A stretch of DNA of 41,587 nucleotides, from positions 840,520-882,106 of the forward strand of contig NZ_NGMO01000001.1 of NCBI RefSeq assembly GCF_002140175.1, in the 5' to 3' direction. The DNA comes from Candidatus Enterococcus wittei. GTDB taxonomy: Bacteria; Bacillota; Bacilli; Lactobacillales; Enterococcaceae. The translations under genes were made by a program, and so were the position numbers. Positions 29,334 through 38,562 of this stretch are shown piece by piece. Below the pieces are notes generated by a model, which saw nothing but the letters and a program-made list of their open reading frames with translations, did not search any database and was not told where the DNA came from. The stretch's first letter is position 1, and every line of letters begins with the position of its first letter.

Positions 29334-30752
29334 TTATTTCTTTTTCTTTTTTTTCTTCTTCGCTTTTTTCACCATGCGGTTCATCGCCATTTTACCTAAT
29401 TTGCCTTTTACACCTGTTCCAAACATTTGATCCATTCCTGGAATATTCATATCCCCTTTGGACATTTGTTGCATCATCTTGCGTGATTCTTTGAATTGCT
29501 TGATCATACGGTTGACTTCAACCACGCTATTTCCAGAACCAGCAGCGATTCTTCGACGGCGGCTCGGATTTAAAAGATCTGGATTTTCTCTTTCAGCAGG
29601 AGTCATTGAATAAACCATTGCTTTTTTACGTTCAACATCTTTAGGGTCGACTTTCACATTTTCGATTCCTGGCATTTGATTCATTCCTGGAATCATTTTC
29701 AGTAAGTCTTCAATTGGGCCCATCCCCATCACTTGATCTAGCTGTTCGATGAAGTCATTGAAGTCAAATGAATTTTCCCGCATTTTCTTGGCAAGTTCTT
29801 CTGCTTTTTTCTCATCATAATCTTGTTGCGCTTTTTCAATCAGCGTCAACATATCACCCATACCAAGAATACGACTAGCCATACGGTCAGGATGGAAGAC
29901 TTCAAGGTCCGTCAATTTTTCGCCTGAACCGATAAATTTAATGGGAGCGCCTGTCACATAGCGAATCGAAAGCGCCGCCCCACCACGAGTATCGCCATCT
30001 AATTTAGTGATCACTACCCCAGTGATGCCTAACTGTTGATTGAAACTATCTGCTACATTGACTGCATCTTGACCAGTCATTGCGTCTACCACAAGTAGAA
30101 TTTCATTAGGCTGTGTCAAGTCTTTGATTTGTTTCAATTCATCCATCAGTGTTTCATCGATATGCAAACGTCCAGCTGTATCGATCAGTACGTAATCATT
30201 TTTCTTTTCTTTTGCTAGTTCCATCCCTTGACGGACGATTTCCACAGGACTAACATCGGTGCCCATATCAAATACAGGTACATCTAGCTGTTGACCTAAT
30301 ACTTTTAATTGATCGATGGCCGCTGGACGATAAACGTCTCCGGCAATCAATAGTGGACGAGCATTTTCATTTTTCTTTAAATAATTAGCTAACTTCCCAG
30401 TAAATGTCGTTTTACCGGCACCTTGTAAACCAGCCATCATGATAACTGTTGGAATCTTTGGTGATTTACTTAATTCTGCTGTTTCTGATCCCAAAGTAAT
30501 CGTTAACTCTTCATCAACGATTTTTACGATTTGTTGTGCAGGAGAAAGACTATCCATTACCTCTGCGCCAACAGCCCGTTCTCGGACACGTTTAGTAAAG
30601 TCCTTAACAACTTGCAGATTGACATCGGCTTCCAATAAAGCAAGGCGGATTTCCCGCATCATTTCTTTGACGTCCGCTTCTGAAACCTTTCCTTTTTTTC
30701 TTAATTTACCCATTGCCTGTTGAAGGCGCTCTGTCAAACTTTCAAATGCCAT
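29334..30752 (-). CDS. ffh: signal recognition particle GTPase Ffh
   Basis: 472-aa SRP54 that targets membrane and secreted proteins co-translationally with the 4.5S/6S RNA. NG domain: GLQGAGKTTFTGKLA (about 107-121), DTAGRLHID (about 188-196), TKLDGDTRGGAALS (about 246-259). The methionine-rich M domain (about 300-440) binds SRP RNA and signal peptides. The protein ends in an unusual run of eight or more lysines. Second gene of the ylxM-ffh operon. Confidence 0.98.
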   Translation of the reverse strand: MAFESLTERLQQAMGKLRKKGKVSEADVKEMMREIRLALLEADVNLQVVKDFTKRVRERAVGAEVMDSLSPAQQIVKIVDEELTITLGSETAELSKSPKIPTVIMMAGLQGAGKTTFTGKLANYLKKNENARPLLIAGDVYRPAAIDQLKVLGQQLDVPVFDMGTDVSPVEIVRQGMELAKEKKNDYVLIDTAGRLHIDETLMDELKQIKDLTQPNEILLVVDAMTGQDAVNVADSFNQQLGITGVVITKLDGDTRGGAALSIRYVTGAPIKFIGSGEKLTDLEVFHPDRMASRILGMGDMLTLIEKAQQDYDEKKAEELAKKMRENSFDFNDFIEQLDQVMGMGPIEDLLKMIPGMNQMPGIENVKVDPKDVERKKAMVYSMTPAERENPDLLNPSRRRRIAAGSGNSVVEVNRMIKQFKESRKMMQQMSKGDMNIPGMDQMFGTGVKGKLGKMAMNRMVKKAKKKKKKKK

Positions 30753-30766
30753 ATTTTTTCATTCCT

Positions 30767-31105
30767 TTATTCTTCGATTTCTTGGATTTGTTTGACATAT
30801 CCTTGAAGAACTTGATCTTCTGGATAATGTTCATGAATATACTCCGTCATTTTTTCTAATAATTGTTCACGAACGATATAATCAGAAAAAAGATGGAGTT
30901 TTTTTTCATAGTCCTCTAAAATTTTACTTGTACGTTTAATATTATCATAAACAGCTTGTCGGCTAACTTCGTACTCTTCAGCAATCTCCCCTAATGAAAA
31001 ATCATCTGCGTAATATAATTCCATATAATTCATCTGTTTTTCAGTCAATAACGTAGAATAAAATTCAAAAAGGGCATTCATACGATTGGTTTTCTCGATT
31101 TCCAT
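30767..31105 (-). CDS. ylxM: YlxM, SRP-associated HTH protein
   Basis: 112-aa UPF0122 protein. The sigma-like helix-turn-helix ([48 protein letters not shown]) covers most of it. YlxM stimulates the SRP GTPase cycle in streptococci. It precedes ffh by 14 bases. ATG at 31105 fits GAGGTG; a GTG at 31114 is an alternative. Confidence 0.94.
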   Translation of the reverse strand: MEIEKTNRMNALFEFYSTLLTEKQMNYMELYYADDFSLGEIAEEYEVSRQAVYDNIKRTSKILEDYEKKLHLFSDYIVREQLLEKMTEYIHEHYPEDQVLQGYVKQIQEIEE

Positions 31106-31106
31106 T

Positions 31107-31568
31107 CTACTCACCTCGTGTATTCAGCCACTCTTCTTCAGAGTAGACAGCGATCTTTTGTTGGAGAAAATAAGCGGTCGCTACTCCGACCCCTTCGATC
31201 AGTATACCTGAAAAACTGCCATCGTAGATCAAGTCCGAACCACATGAAGGGCTCTTAGACTTTAGGATCAAAGAATCAATGTGTTTTTCACGTAATTTTT
31301 GATAGGCTTTGATTGCACCATTTTTATAGGCTTCAGTGACGTCTTTTCCAAATGTAGTCCTCACTTTTGCTTTGTTATTCCACACATCAAATCCATCACC
31401 ACCCACAATTTCGGCTGGTTCTCTAGGTACCGGAAGACCGCCTAGCACTTCAGGGCAAATCATGATTGCTTTTCCTTCAATCACAAGTTTTCTTAATTCA
31501 GGAACGGTTTTTCCCTGTCCATCATAACGGCATAAGACACCGCCTAGACAAGCACTGATACCTAGCAT
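31107..31568 (-). CDS. DUF523 family protein
   Basis: 153-aa DUF523 protein: [17 protein letters not shown] at the start with a conserved cysteine, [17 protein letters not shown] (about 44-60) and [14 protein letters not shown] (about 106-119). Members probably bind a metal or iron-sulfur cluster through these cysteines; function not settled. The stop codon abuts ylxM, so it is the first gene of the ylxM-ffh operon here. ATG at 31568 behind AAAAGGAGAGG. Confidence 0.88.
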   Translation of the reverse strand: MLGISACLGGVLCRYDGQGKTVPELRKLVIEGKAIMICPEVLGGLPVPREPAEIVGGDGFDVWNNKAKVRTTFGKDVTEAYKNGAIKAYQKLREKHIDSLILKSKSPSCGSDLIYDGSFSGILIEGVGVATAYFLQQKIAVYSEEEWLNTRGE

Positions 31569-31606
31569 AGATCGTCCTCTCCTTTTGCTGAGCAAATTGC
31601 TATTCT

Positions 31607-31615
31607 ATTATACCA
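31607..31615 (-). promoter_or_regulatory. extended -10 promoter of the DUF523-ylxM-ffh operon
   Basis: Minus-strand TGGTATAAT about 40 bases before the DUF523 start, divergent from the response-regulator gene. Confidence 0.5.
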
Positions 31616-31695
31616 TTTATTTAGTCGGTAAAATAGTCCTTCTCTTTGATTCTATGCTAAAATAAGGAAGATGAAAAAGAACAAAAGGAGAAATT

Positions 31696-32400
31696 ATGAA
31701 AAAAGTATTAGTTGTGGATGACGAACCTTCAATTGTGACATTGCTAACATTTAACCTAGAAAAAGAAGGTTATCAAGTGGTCAGTACCACTGATGGACAA
31801 AAAGGCCTTGATCTTGCGTTGGCTCATTCATTTGATTTTATTATTCTTGATGTCATGCTTCCGTCAATGGATGGCATGGCCATTACACAAAAATTAAGAC
31901 AAGAAAAAAACGATACGCCAATTTTAATCTTAACTGCCAAAGATGATCAAGTCGATCGAATCATCGGTCTAGAAATTGGCGCAGACGACTATTTAACTAA
32001 ACCTTTCAGCCCTCGTGAAGTCTTGGCGCGTATGAAAGCTATTTTTCGAAGAATCGAACCTCGACAAGCACAATCAGAAGAAGTTGAACCTGCATACTTA
32101 ACAGTTGGGCAAATCAAAGCAGATTTAACCAATTATCAAGTAACGGTTGATGGCCAGGCAATCGAACTGACTCCTAAAGAATTCGAACTGCTTGTTTACT
32201 TTATGAAGTGCAAAGATCGTGTGATCGATCGAGATACACTATTAGATCGTATTTGGAATTTTGATTTTTCAGGTCAAAGTAGGATTGTGGACGTCCATGT
32301 CAGTCATTTAAGAGAGAAAATCGAACGTGATCCCAAACATCCTAAATATCTATTAACAGTGAGAGGGTTTGGGTATAAATTTCAGGAGCCAAAACGATGA
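31696..32400 (+). CDS. phoP: PhoP-type response regulator
   Basis: 234-aa OmpR/PhoB-type regulator. Receiver domain 1-120 with DDEPS near residues 8-12, the phospho-acceptor aspartate in LDVMLPS (about 52-58) and TAKDD/ KPF motifs; C-terminal winged helix (about 135-230; LTPKEFELLVYFMK...VDVHVSHLREKI...RGFGYKF). Overlaps the kinase gene by four bases (ATGA). The nearby pstS with PhoP-box repeats supports a role in phosphate starvation (PnpR/PhoP). Confidence 0.9.
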   Translation: MKKVLVVDDEPSIVTLLTFNLEKEGYQVVSTTDGQKGLDLALAHSFDFIILDVMLPSMDGMAITQKLRQEKNDTPILILTAKDDQVDRIIGLEIGADDYLTKPFSPREVLARMKAIFRRIEPRQAQSEEVEPAYLTVGQIKADLTNYQVTVDGQAIELTPKEFELLVYFMKCKDRVIDRDTLLDRIWNFDFSGQSRIVDVHVSHLREKIERDPKHPKYLLTVRGFGYKFQEPKR

Positions 32401-34136
32401 GTATACGCAAAAAAAGTATATATGAAAGAGCATTTCTTCTCTTTGTCCTATTGTGTTTATTTCTTGGAGGATGGCAAACCATCTCTCATTACTTTCAGCA
32501 ACAGATCATCGAGCAACAAGAAAGCTATCTCAAAAAAAAGGGACAGCTTCTGATTAACCAGTTGGATATGACAGAACTTGATTCGCAAAGAAATCAAGCA
32601 ATATTAAAAAATTTTGTCGACCAGTCAACTGAACGAATCACCTTAATAGATAAAACGGGTGAAATTCTTTTTGACACCACTGATCCCATGTTGGCAGGCA
32701 AACGAAACTCACGTCCTGAAATTAAAGCAGTTCTAGAAGGTGGAACTCTTGGCACTGCTCTCAGAAAAAGTACCACTTTACATGAAGACTTCCTCTATGT
32801 GGCTTTACCTATCAAAGTTGACGGGCAACTTTCAGCGATCCTACGAATTGCTGAACCAACAAGTGGTTTTCTCCCTCGAACTGAAAGTTTTCGACGCTGG
32901 GTCTTTTTCTTCTTCTTGATTTTCTTTTTAGTATTGACCTTTACGATCTACTATTTGATTTATCAACGAAATCAGCCGTTAAAAACCGTGATTCCTGTGT
33001 TGAAAAAAATGGTGAAAAATCCCGAGCAAACAGAAATCATTATGCAAACATCTGATCAGTGGGAAGAACTCTATCAGACTATCAATGGCCTAAGTGAACA
33101 AATGAGTAAGATGTATCGTGCCTATACAACAACAGAAGAACAATTGTATAGTTTGCTGAATGAATTGATGATTGGCGTTTTTTTAATTGATTCGACTGCG
33201 ACCCTTCGCTTGCTTAATCCAAAAATGCAAGTTCATCTTGGCGTGAAAGATTTCGACCCTAACCAGCATTATACAGAGGTCATCCGTGAGCCTAAATTGA
33301 TTCAGCTGATCCATCAAGTCTCCCCCACTGAACCAATCGTGCATCAAGAGGTAACTTTAGCTGAAGGAAATCAAACCTTAGATATCAGTTTGCGTTACTT
33401 CAACAGTTCAGAGGATACAGGTCAAATACTGGGAGTCGCTTATGATTTAACAAAAATACGTCATCTTGAAAAAATACAAAAAGACTTCGTAGGCAATGTT
33501 TCTCATGAATTAAAAACACCTGTCACCTCTTTGATTGGTTTTACAGAAACATTACTTGATGGTGCAAAAGATGACCCAGCTACATTGACCGAATTTCTGT
33601 TGATCATGCAAAAGGATGCCTTGCGTCTAGATAAATTGATTCGTGAGATTATTCAATTGTCAAAAGATGAAGAAAGCTTGTATGAAACACAAACGATCTA
33701 CATGGAGCCCTACTTCCAACAAGTGATACAAAGTTATCAGCCTATGATTACTAAAAAACATTTAGCTGTACAATTGATCGGTGAGAACACTGCATTTACG
33801 ACCCATCCTGATTTATTGTATCCAATTATCAAAAATCTTTTTGAAAATGCTGTTCAGTATTCAAAGCCCGAAAGTGATATCATTATCCGTTATCAAGTGA
33901 ATGGCCAGTTGACATTTTCTGTTCAAGATTTTGGTATTGGGATTGATCGTGAAGATCAAGAACGGATTTTTGAACGCTTCTATCGGGTGGACAGAGCCCG
34001 TAGTCGCCATTCAGGTGGGACCGGTCTTGGATTGTCCATCGTCAAAGAATATGTACACTTGCTACATGGAACAATTGAAATTGAGAGCCATCCTGGCATA
34101 GGTTCGACTTTTACAGTGACTCTCCCTGCTAGTTAG
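32397..34136 (+). CDS. phoR: PhoR-type sensor histidine kinase
   Basis: 579-aa membrane kinase. Two transmembrane helices (about 12-30 and 166-186) flank an extracytoplasmic domain; then a HAMP-like region (190-245), a PAS domain (250-355), the H-box FVGNVSHELKTPVTSLIGF (about 364-382, histidine in SHELK) and the ATPase core with N-box LFENAVQYS, DFGIGI and GGTGLGLSIV. Partner of the adjacent response regulator; the PAS-containing layout matches PhoR/PnpS. Confidence 0.92.
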   Translation: MSIRKKSIYERAFLLFVLLCLFLGGWQTISHYFQQQIIEQQESYLKKKGQLLINQLDMTELDSQRNQAILKNFVDQSTERITLIDKTGEILFDTTDPMLAGKRNSRPEIKAVLEGGTLGTALRKSTTLHEDFLYVALPIKVDGQLSAILRIAEPTSGFLPRTESFRRWVFFFFLIFFLVLTFTIYYLIYQRNQPLKTVIPVLKKMVKNPEQTEIIMQTSDQWEELYQTINGLSEQMSKMYRAYTTTEEQLYSLLNELMIGVFLIDSTATLRLLNPKMQVHLGVKDFDPNQHYTEVIREPKLIQLIHQVSPTEPIVHQEVTLAEGNQTLDISLRYFNSSEDTGQILGVAYDLTKIRHLEKIQKDFVGNVSHELKTPVTSLIGFTETLLDGAKDDPATLTEFLLIMQKDALRLDKLIREIIQLSKDEESLYETQTIYMEPYFQQVIQSYQPMITKKHLAVQLIGENTAFTTHPDLLYPIIKNLFENAVQYSKPESDIIIRYQVNGQLTFSVQDFGIGIDREDQERIFERFYRVDRARSRHSGGTGLGLSIVKEYVHLLHGTIEIESHPGIGSTFTVTLPAS

Positions 34137-34150
34137 ATTATAAAAATGAA

Positions 34151-34227
34151 AAAATACAAGAGCATGTAAAAAAGTTATCAAGTTCTAAAGATCTTTAAAT
34201 AACTTTATTCATAAGCTCTTGTATTTT
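34151..34227. terminator. large palindromic terminator after the kinase gene
   Basis: AAAATACAAGAGC (34151-34163) pairs with GCTCTTGTATTTT (34215-34227); inside, AAAGTTAT/ATAACTTT (34171-34206) extends it. A 77-bp near-perfect palindrome, with a T-run on the plus strand. Confidence 0.75.
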
Positions 34228-34312
34228 TCAATATGGTGATACTTTGCACCTGATTTTGCTTTCTTTGAAAGCGTATGTAATTTTTAATCCGTTTTCCTTA
34301 TTTATTCATATA

Positions 34313-34340
34313 AAAAAAGAGTGACATCTGCCACTCTCTT
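34313..34340 (-). terminator. terminator of pstS
   Basis: Minus-strand GAGTGGCAGATGTCACTC and TTTTTTT. pstS is therefore transcribed alone at this locus, not together with pstCAB. Confidence 0.8.
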
Positions 34341-34394
34341 CTAGAACCAATTAGATCAATTATCATTATTGATATTTATCATTCTAAAAATTAT

Positions 34395-35279
34395 TTAACT
34401 TAAGTTCCCTTCTGCATCACGTTCAATTTTCATTGATGTGATGGGTAAGTAGCCCAAATCTTTTACTGGTCCTTCTTGAACTGCATCGGTCATCATGTAG
34501 TCTAAGAATTTCTTCACTTCTTTTGAAGGTTCACCCTTTGTATACATATGTTCATAAGACCAAATTTTCCAGCTGTTATCTGTTACATTTTCTGGTTTTG
34601 GTTCCACACCATCAATTTTCAATGCTGTGATTGAATCATCAAGATACGAAAAAGCAAGATAACTAATCGCACCCGGCGTTTGAGTAACGATTTGCCGAAC
34701 AGTCCCTGATGAATCCTGCTCTTGCGATTGAATAGGTGTCGCCCCATCTAATCCCCAATGTTCGAATGTCGCACGTGTACCACTTCCGTTTGCACGATTG
34801 ATCACAGTGATTGCTTGATCAGCTCCGCCTAATTCTTTCCAATTCTTGATTTTACCAGTAAAAATATCAATTAATTGTTCTTTTGTAATGTCTTCAACTT
34901 TTGTATCTTTGTTGACAATCGGTGCCATTCCAACAACAGCTACTTTATGATCGACTAATTTACTTGCATCAATTCCATCTCTTTGTTCTGCAAACACATC
35001 AGAGTTTCCAATTGTTACAGCACCAGTTTCCACTTGGCTGAGTCCAGTCCCACTTCCTCCGCCTTGGACAGAAATCTGATAATTGGGATTTTCTTGTGTA
35101 AAGCTTTCTTGTGCGGCATCAACTAGAGGTTGTAAAGCAGTCGAACCGACCGCAACGATTTTTACTTGATCATTTGAACTAGTAGAATTGTCTGCTGATC
35201 CATCCGCACTTCCAGAACTAGACCCGCATCCAGCTAAAATAATACCCAAGATTCCTAAAGAAAATAAAACTTTTTTCAT
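34395..35279 (-). CDS. pstS: phosphate ABC transporter substrate-binding lipoprotein PstS
   Basis: 294-aa extracellular phosphate-binding protein. Lipobox ILAGC (cysteine near residue 19) and Ser-rich linker, then the periplasmic-binding-protein fold with phosphate-contact motifs VGSTALQPLVDAA (about 42-54), GGGSGTGLSQVETGAV (about 73-88) and NRANGSGTRATFE (about 161-173). ATG at 35279 is preferred because GAAAGGGG precedes it. Four PhoP-box repeats lie upstream. Confidence 0.94.
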   Translation of the reverse strand: MKKVLFSLGILGIILAGCGSSSGSADGSADNSTSSNDQVKIVAVGSTALQPLVDAAQESFTQENPNYQISVQGGGSGTGLSQVETGAVTIGNSDVFAEQRDGIDASKLVDHKVAVVGMAPIVNKDTKVEDITKEQLIDIFTGKIKNWKELGGADQAITVINRANGSGTRATFEHWGLDGATPIQSQEQDSSGTVRQIVTQTPGAISYLAFSYLDDSITALKIDGVEPKPENVTDNSWKIWSYEHMYTKGEPSKEVKKFLDYMMTDAVQEGPVKDLGYLPITSMKIERDAEGNLS

Positions 35280-35345
35280 GTGTTTACCCCTTTCTTGATT
35301 ACAAACAAATTGTATCAATATACTGTAAATCCTACGTATGGAAGA

Positions 35346-35383
35346 GGTAAAGTTATTGTTAAGTTATGTAAAAATAAGGTAAA
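35346..35383 (-). promoter_or_regulatory. PhoP box upstream of pstS
   Basis: Four direct repeats on the minus strand, TTTACC (35383-35378), TTTACA (35372-35367), TTAACA (35362-35357) and TTTACC (35351-35346), spaced 11, 10 and 11 bp. This is the known TT(A/T/C)ACA arrangement of Firmicute PhoP sites. A TATATT -10 (35317-35322) without a consensus -35 lies 23 bases downstream, as in activated promoters. Confidence 0.8.
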
Positions 35384-35477
35384 GTAAAAAAATCAATCCA
35401 AGTAAATCGTTACCTAGACTGATTTTTCGAAAATACATATTTAATTGAGTCTTCATGTGTATGTTGGAAATAAGTTG

Positions 35478-35948
35478 CTAATTCTTTTCAAAAAAAACTG
35501 ATTTCAAACGCAATTCACTATAAAAGAAAAGACACACAGAACAGACGAAAGAGATAATTGCAATATAAAAACATGGCTTTATCGTCAAAAAATACATCGA
35601 AGAATAAGCTGTATCTTTCAGACCACTTTCGCTTAGTCCATTAGGGCCGATAATTATTCTTGGCAAAATAGAAAATATAGAAGTAAAAATCAGCATACAA
35701 GAAAATTGAATTAAATGCCAATTGAAATTATGAATAAATATTTTTGAAAACAAGAGACTAACACTGATTAAAAAATAAAAAATCGTTAGCACAGGAAAAT
35801 TTCTGGAAATGATTAAGCCACTGCCGTTGATCAAACCTAAGATTTCTGCCCCTTGGACCACTGCATTGACCCACGTAAAAGGCAATAAAAAAATTGGGAA
35901 AAACCAAAAAAATAAATAAACTTGTTCGATCTTTATTCTCTCTTTCAT
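35478..35948 (-). CDS. multi-span membrane protein of unknown function
   Basis: 156-aa protein with about four transmembrane helices (about 10-30, 50-70, 78-98, 124-146), few charged loops. ATG at 35948 behind GGGGGAG. Not recognised; might be an immunity-type or permease-like membrane protein. Stands alone upstream of pstS. Confidence 0.65.
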   Translation of the reverse strand: MKERIKIEQVYLFFWFFPIFLLPFTWVNAVVQGAEILGLINGSGLIISRNFPVLTIFYFLISVSLLFSKIFIHNFNWHLIQFSCMLIFTSIFSILPRIIIGPNGLSESGLKDTAYSSMYFLTIKPCFYIAIISFVCSVCLFFYSELRLKSVFFEKN

Positions 35949-36146
35949 TGAACTCCCCCTAACAGACACTTTCTCAATAATACTATAAATGTTTTGTCTA
36001 AAAAATTTAGGGGGAAAACCTATTTTTTTACATATAAAGCTATGAGATTTTATTCATTTTATCAAAAAAGCAGCTCTAGTAAATGAATGATTTGTTTACT
36101 TTTTTATAAAGACACATCTAAGTAGATCATTTATTAAAAACTAAAA

Positions 36147-36181
36147 GCAGCATGAACGATCTGCATAATCATTCATACTGC
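36147..36181 (-). terminator. terminator of the Phd-like gene
   Basis: GCAGTATGAATGAT/ATCGTTCATGCTGC stem (12 of 14 pairs plus wobbles) followed by CTTTTAGTTTTT on the minus strand. Confidence 0.7.
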
Positions 36182-36194
36182 CGTATCTTTTTAT

Positions 36195-36761
36195 TTATAT
36201 TTCATGGACATAAATTTTCTTAATGATTACTTTATCAAATAATTGAGATTGACTGTCTTGTTCACCAATGATTTCAGCAACAACTATTTTTCCATTTGGT
36301 TTTCTTCGTAGTTGATAGTTGATCTTCCCAGTTTCTGTCAATTCAGTCAACATATCCACAACTCCACCAAAGCCAGTTTTTTTAGTGATGAAACCAAGTG
36401 CTACCATTCGTTCGTCAATGTGTTTAGCAGAAATCGTCACACCGGTAACCAAATATTGTTTTAGCTGCTGGACAATTTCTGTTAACTCATCAGAAGTTGC
36501 CTCGATTGCTGAAGGATCTTGAGCGAAAGAATCAGTTCCTTCTTGTTCTACTTCTTGTTCTTTAACAATATGACGAAGTGTCTCTAATTCTTGAAGTAAG
36601 GTTTCATATTGCGTCTGTGTCAACATCACACCTGCAATTTTTTCTCGATTAAAAATATAGACACCGGTTTCTGCTTTTCTAGCTTGATCAAACACATCCA
36701 TCGGAGATCTTTTTACCTCTGTAATAGAAGATGTGGGAACCTCTAATTTCTTTAAAACCAA
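36195..36761 (-). CDS. orphan Phd/YefM-type antitoxin-domain protein
   Basis: 188 aa. The N-terminus (residues 10-65: SSITEVKRSPMDVFDQARKAETGVYIFNREKIAGVMLTQTQYETLLQELE) is a Phd/YefM-like DNA-binding fold. A charged linker (66-95) and a second helix-rich domain (100-160; LGFITKKTGFGGVVDMLTELTETGKINYQL) follow, which is unlike a plain antitoxin. No toxin gene lies next to it, so it is more likely a transcriptional regulator than half of a toxin-antitoxin pair. Confidence 0.75.
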   Translation of the reverse strand: MVLKKLEVPTSSITEVKRSPMDVFDQARKAETGVYIFNREKIAGVMLTQTQYETLLQELETLRHIVKEQEVEQEGTDSFAQDPSAIEATSDELTEIVQQLKQYLVTGVTISAKHIDERMVALGFITKKTGFGGVVDMLTELTETGKINYQLRRKPNGKIVVAEIIGEQDSQSQLFDKVIIKKIYVHEI

Positions 36762-36803
36762 TGCACTGCCTCCTTTACTAAATCCACCTTATTATAGCAT
36801 ATT

Positions 36804-38126
36804 CTATCGTTCATTGATCTTCCTGCTAAAAAAATCAGCTTTAGTAGTGATCCAATAGTCAATGTCTGTTAATAAACGTTCGATTCCTAATGAATTTTGG
36901 TAAAAATAGGTTTTTTGGTCTTTATTATGATCCAGTGGAAAAAAGTGATCAGTAATGATTAGCTGCGCATAGCTCGGTGGTTTATTCCTCGCACATACAT
37001 GGATTGAAGTTCGTTTTCGATGCCGTAAAGTTTTGTCTAAAATAGCAGCCAATCTTCTTGCTTCTTCGTGATCATAACGAAAAAAAAAGACGATTTTGAC
37101 TTCTGGCGGATACATTTCCAAATAACCTCGTTCTTGCAATAACTTCAATAACATTGCCCCCCACTCCATGGTAGGATGAAGAATCGCTTGTTGTAATGCT
37201 AATCGAAATTGATTCAATTTATCATCGAAATATGGTACCTTACTCACTATGTATTGATACGCTTGAAATTCATCTCGTACGAGCCGATCATGGATACCAA
37301 TGGAGTATTTCATCCATTCTTGAAAAAGAATTCTAGTAATTTTGGTTTTATTTGAACTTTCAAATTCACTGGTCAGCCAAAAGAGAGAGTCAAGTTTTTC
37401 TGTAACGATAGTTAATTTGCGGTAAATTTGTGTTTTTTCAATACGTTTCCATCGTTTTTCTGTCACCAAATTACAACTTAAACGAATGATAGCCCGATAA
37501 TTCTTTTCTTTTTGTGGTAAGGATTGTTCACTTCTAAATAGTAGTTCAGGAAATATTTCATGAAACAGTAATTGAGGATTACCTAAAAGCTCAATGGTTG
37601 TACTTTGCCTGCGTTGTTCTAAAAGTTGGATAAACAGCTCAGAAAAAGGTTGTTCTGAACCCTCGGCAAAGAAATGGGGAAATTCCTTCAAAAAACGAAA
37701 TAACAAATAGCGAATTTTTCGTTCAGATCCATAAATCTGTCTTTTTTTATAGGAAAAAGACAGATGGTATTCACCTAACCATCTTCTCAGACGTTCCTGT
37801 GCAGAACGATCATAATCATATCGATCACTAATTTGTAAAATCAAGTCTCTCAATAAACAAAAAGAATCCGATTGAATCAAGAAATCAAAAAGTAAATAAG
37901 GTTCACTATATCCTTGATGATACACTAGTCGTATCTCTTTTTTATGAGAAACTAAGTGCAGCGGATAATCACCACTTTCTAATCGTTTTAAATATCGATC
38001 GATTGTTTTTATATCTACTTGCATTTTTGCTGCCAATTCCGCTTTTTTCCACGATAAATCTTTCATGTAATTAATCAATAAAAATAAATTTTGCGTATTC
38101 TTTGTCAATAATTTTTGCCAGTTCAT
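36804..38126 (-). CDS. Mga-like transcriptional regulator
   Basis: 440-aa protein. The N-terminal helix-turn-helix (LINYMKDLSWKKAELAAKMQVDIKTIDRYLKRL, about 17-49) is followed by a large helical region (70-330) similar to the Mga/M-protein regulator family and an EIIB-like end (VKIVFFFRYDHEEARRLAAILDK...). Mga-type regulators control surface and sugar-uptake genes in streptococci and enterococci. Targets unknown; no phosphotransfer histidines are obvious. Confidence 0.8.
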   Translation of the reverse strand: MNWQKLLTKNTQNLFLLINYMKDLSWKKAELAAKMQVDIKTIDRYLKRLESGDYPLHLVSHKKEIRLVYHQGYSEPYLLFDFLIQSDSFCLLRDLILQISDRYDYDRSAQERLRRWLGEYHLSFSYKKRQIYGSERKIRYLLFRFLKEFPHFFAEGSEQPFSELFIQLLEQRRQSTTIELLGNPQLLFHEIFPELLFRSEQSLPQKEKNYRAIIRLSCNLVTEKRWKRIEKTQIYRKLTIVTEKLDSLFWLTSEFESSNKTKITRILFQEWMKYSIGIHDRLVRDEFQAYQYIVSKVPYFDDKLNQFRLALQQAILHPTMEWGAMLLKLLQERGYLEMYPPEVKIVFFFRYDHEEARRLAAILDKTLRHRKRTSIHVCARNKPPSYAQLIITDHFFPLDHNKDQKTYFYQNSLGIERLLTDIDYWITTKADFFSRKINER

Positions 38127-38381
38127 GATTAGACCTCACTATGTATCATTATTTAGCTACTATTCGTTACAAGTTCTTTCTATATTAATTACGAAAAAGA
38201 ATCTATTTTTATTTTTTATTTACATTGATTTAATCTAATCATAACTTAAATTAAAAAAAGTTTTAAGAAATAACAAAGCAATATAATTTCATGTTTTATT
38301 CGTATACGGAAAAATGTAGAGAAGAGTGGTAAATGGCATTTTTTAGAACAAGTCTTTACAAAAAAAGGTGCAACATATAGA

Positions 38382-38440
38382 AATAAGCCAAAGAAAGCAA
38401 AAATAGCTTCACCTATTTTCAACATTCCTTAGCTTATTTT
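38382..38440. repeat. palindromic repeat, copB terminator (copy B)
   Basis: AAGCCAAAGAA...AAAATAGC...CCTATTTTCAA...CCTTAGCTT, about 80% alike to 29237-29295. It lies in the 436-base gap 38127-38562, which otherwise is AT-rich and without a gene I recognise. Confidence 0.65.
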
Positions 38441-38562
38441 CAGAAGAACAACTTTTTTTAGAAAAAATATATTTCGTTTTAGAAGATGGAGAATGAGAGA
38501 ACGTTTATCGTCAGTTGGGTTCTGACAATACGTTCCCAATCATCTCTTTTAGAAAATGATCC

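Noticed and set aside
36195-36761. Toxin-antitoxin pair
   Set aside because: The Phd-like gene has no adjacent toxin gene and carries an extra C-terminal domain.
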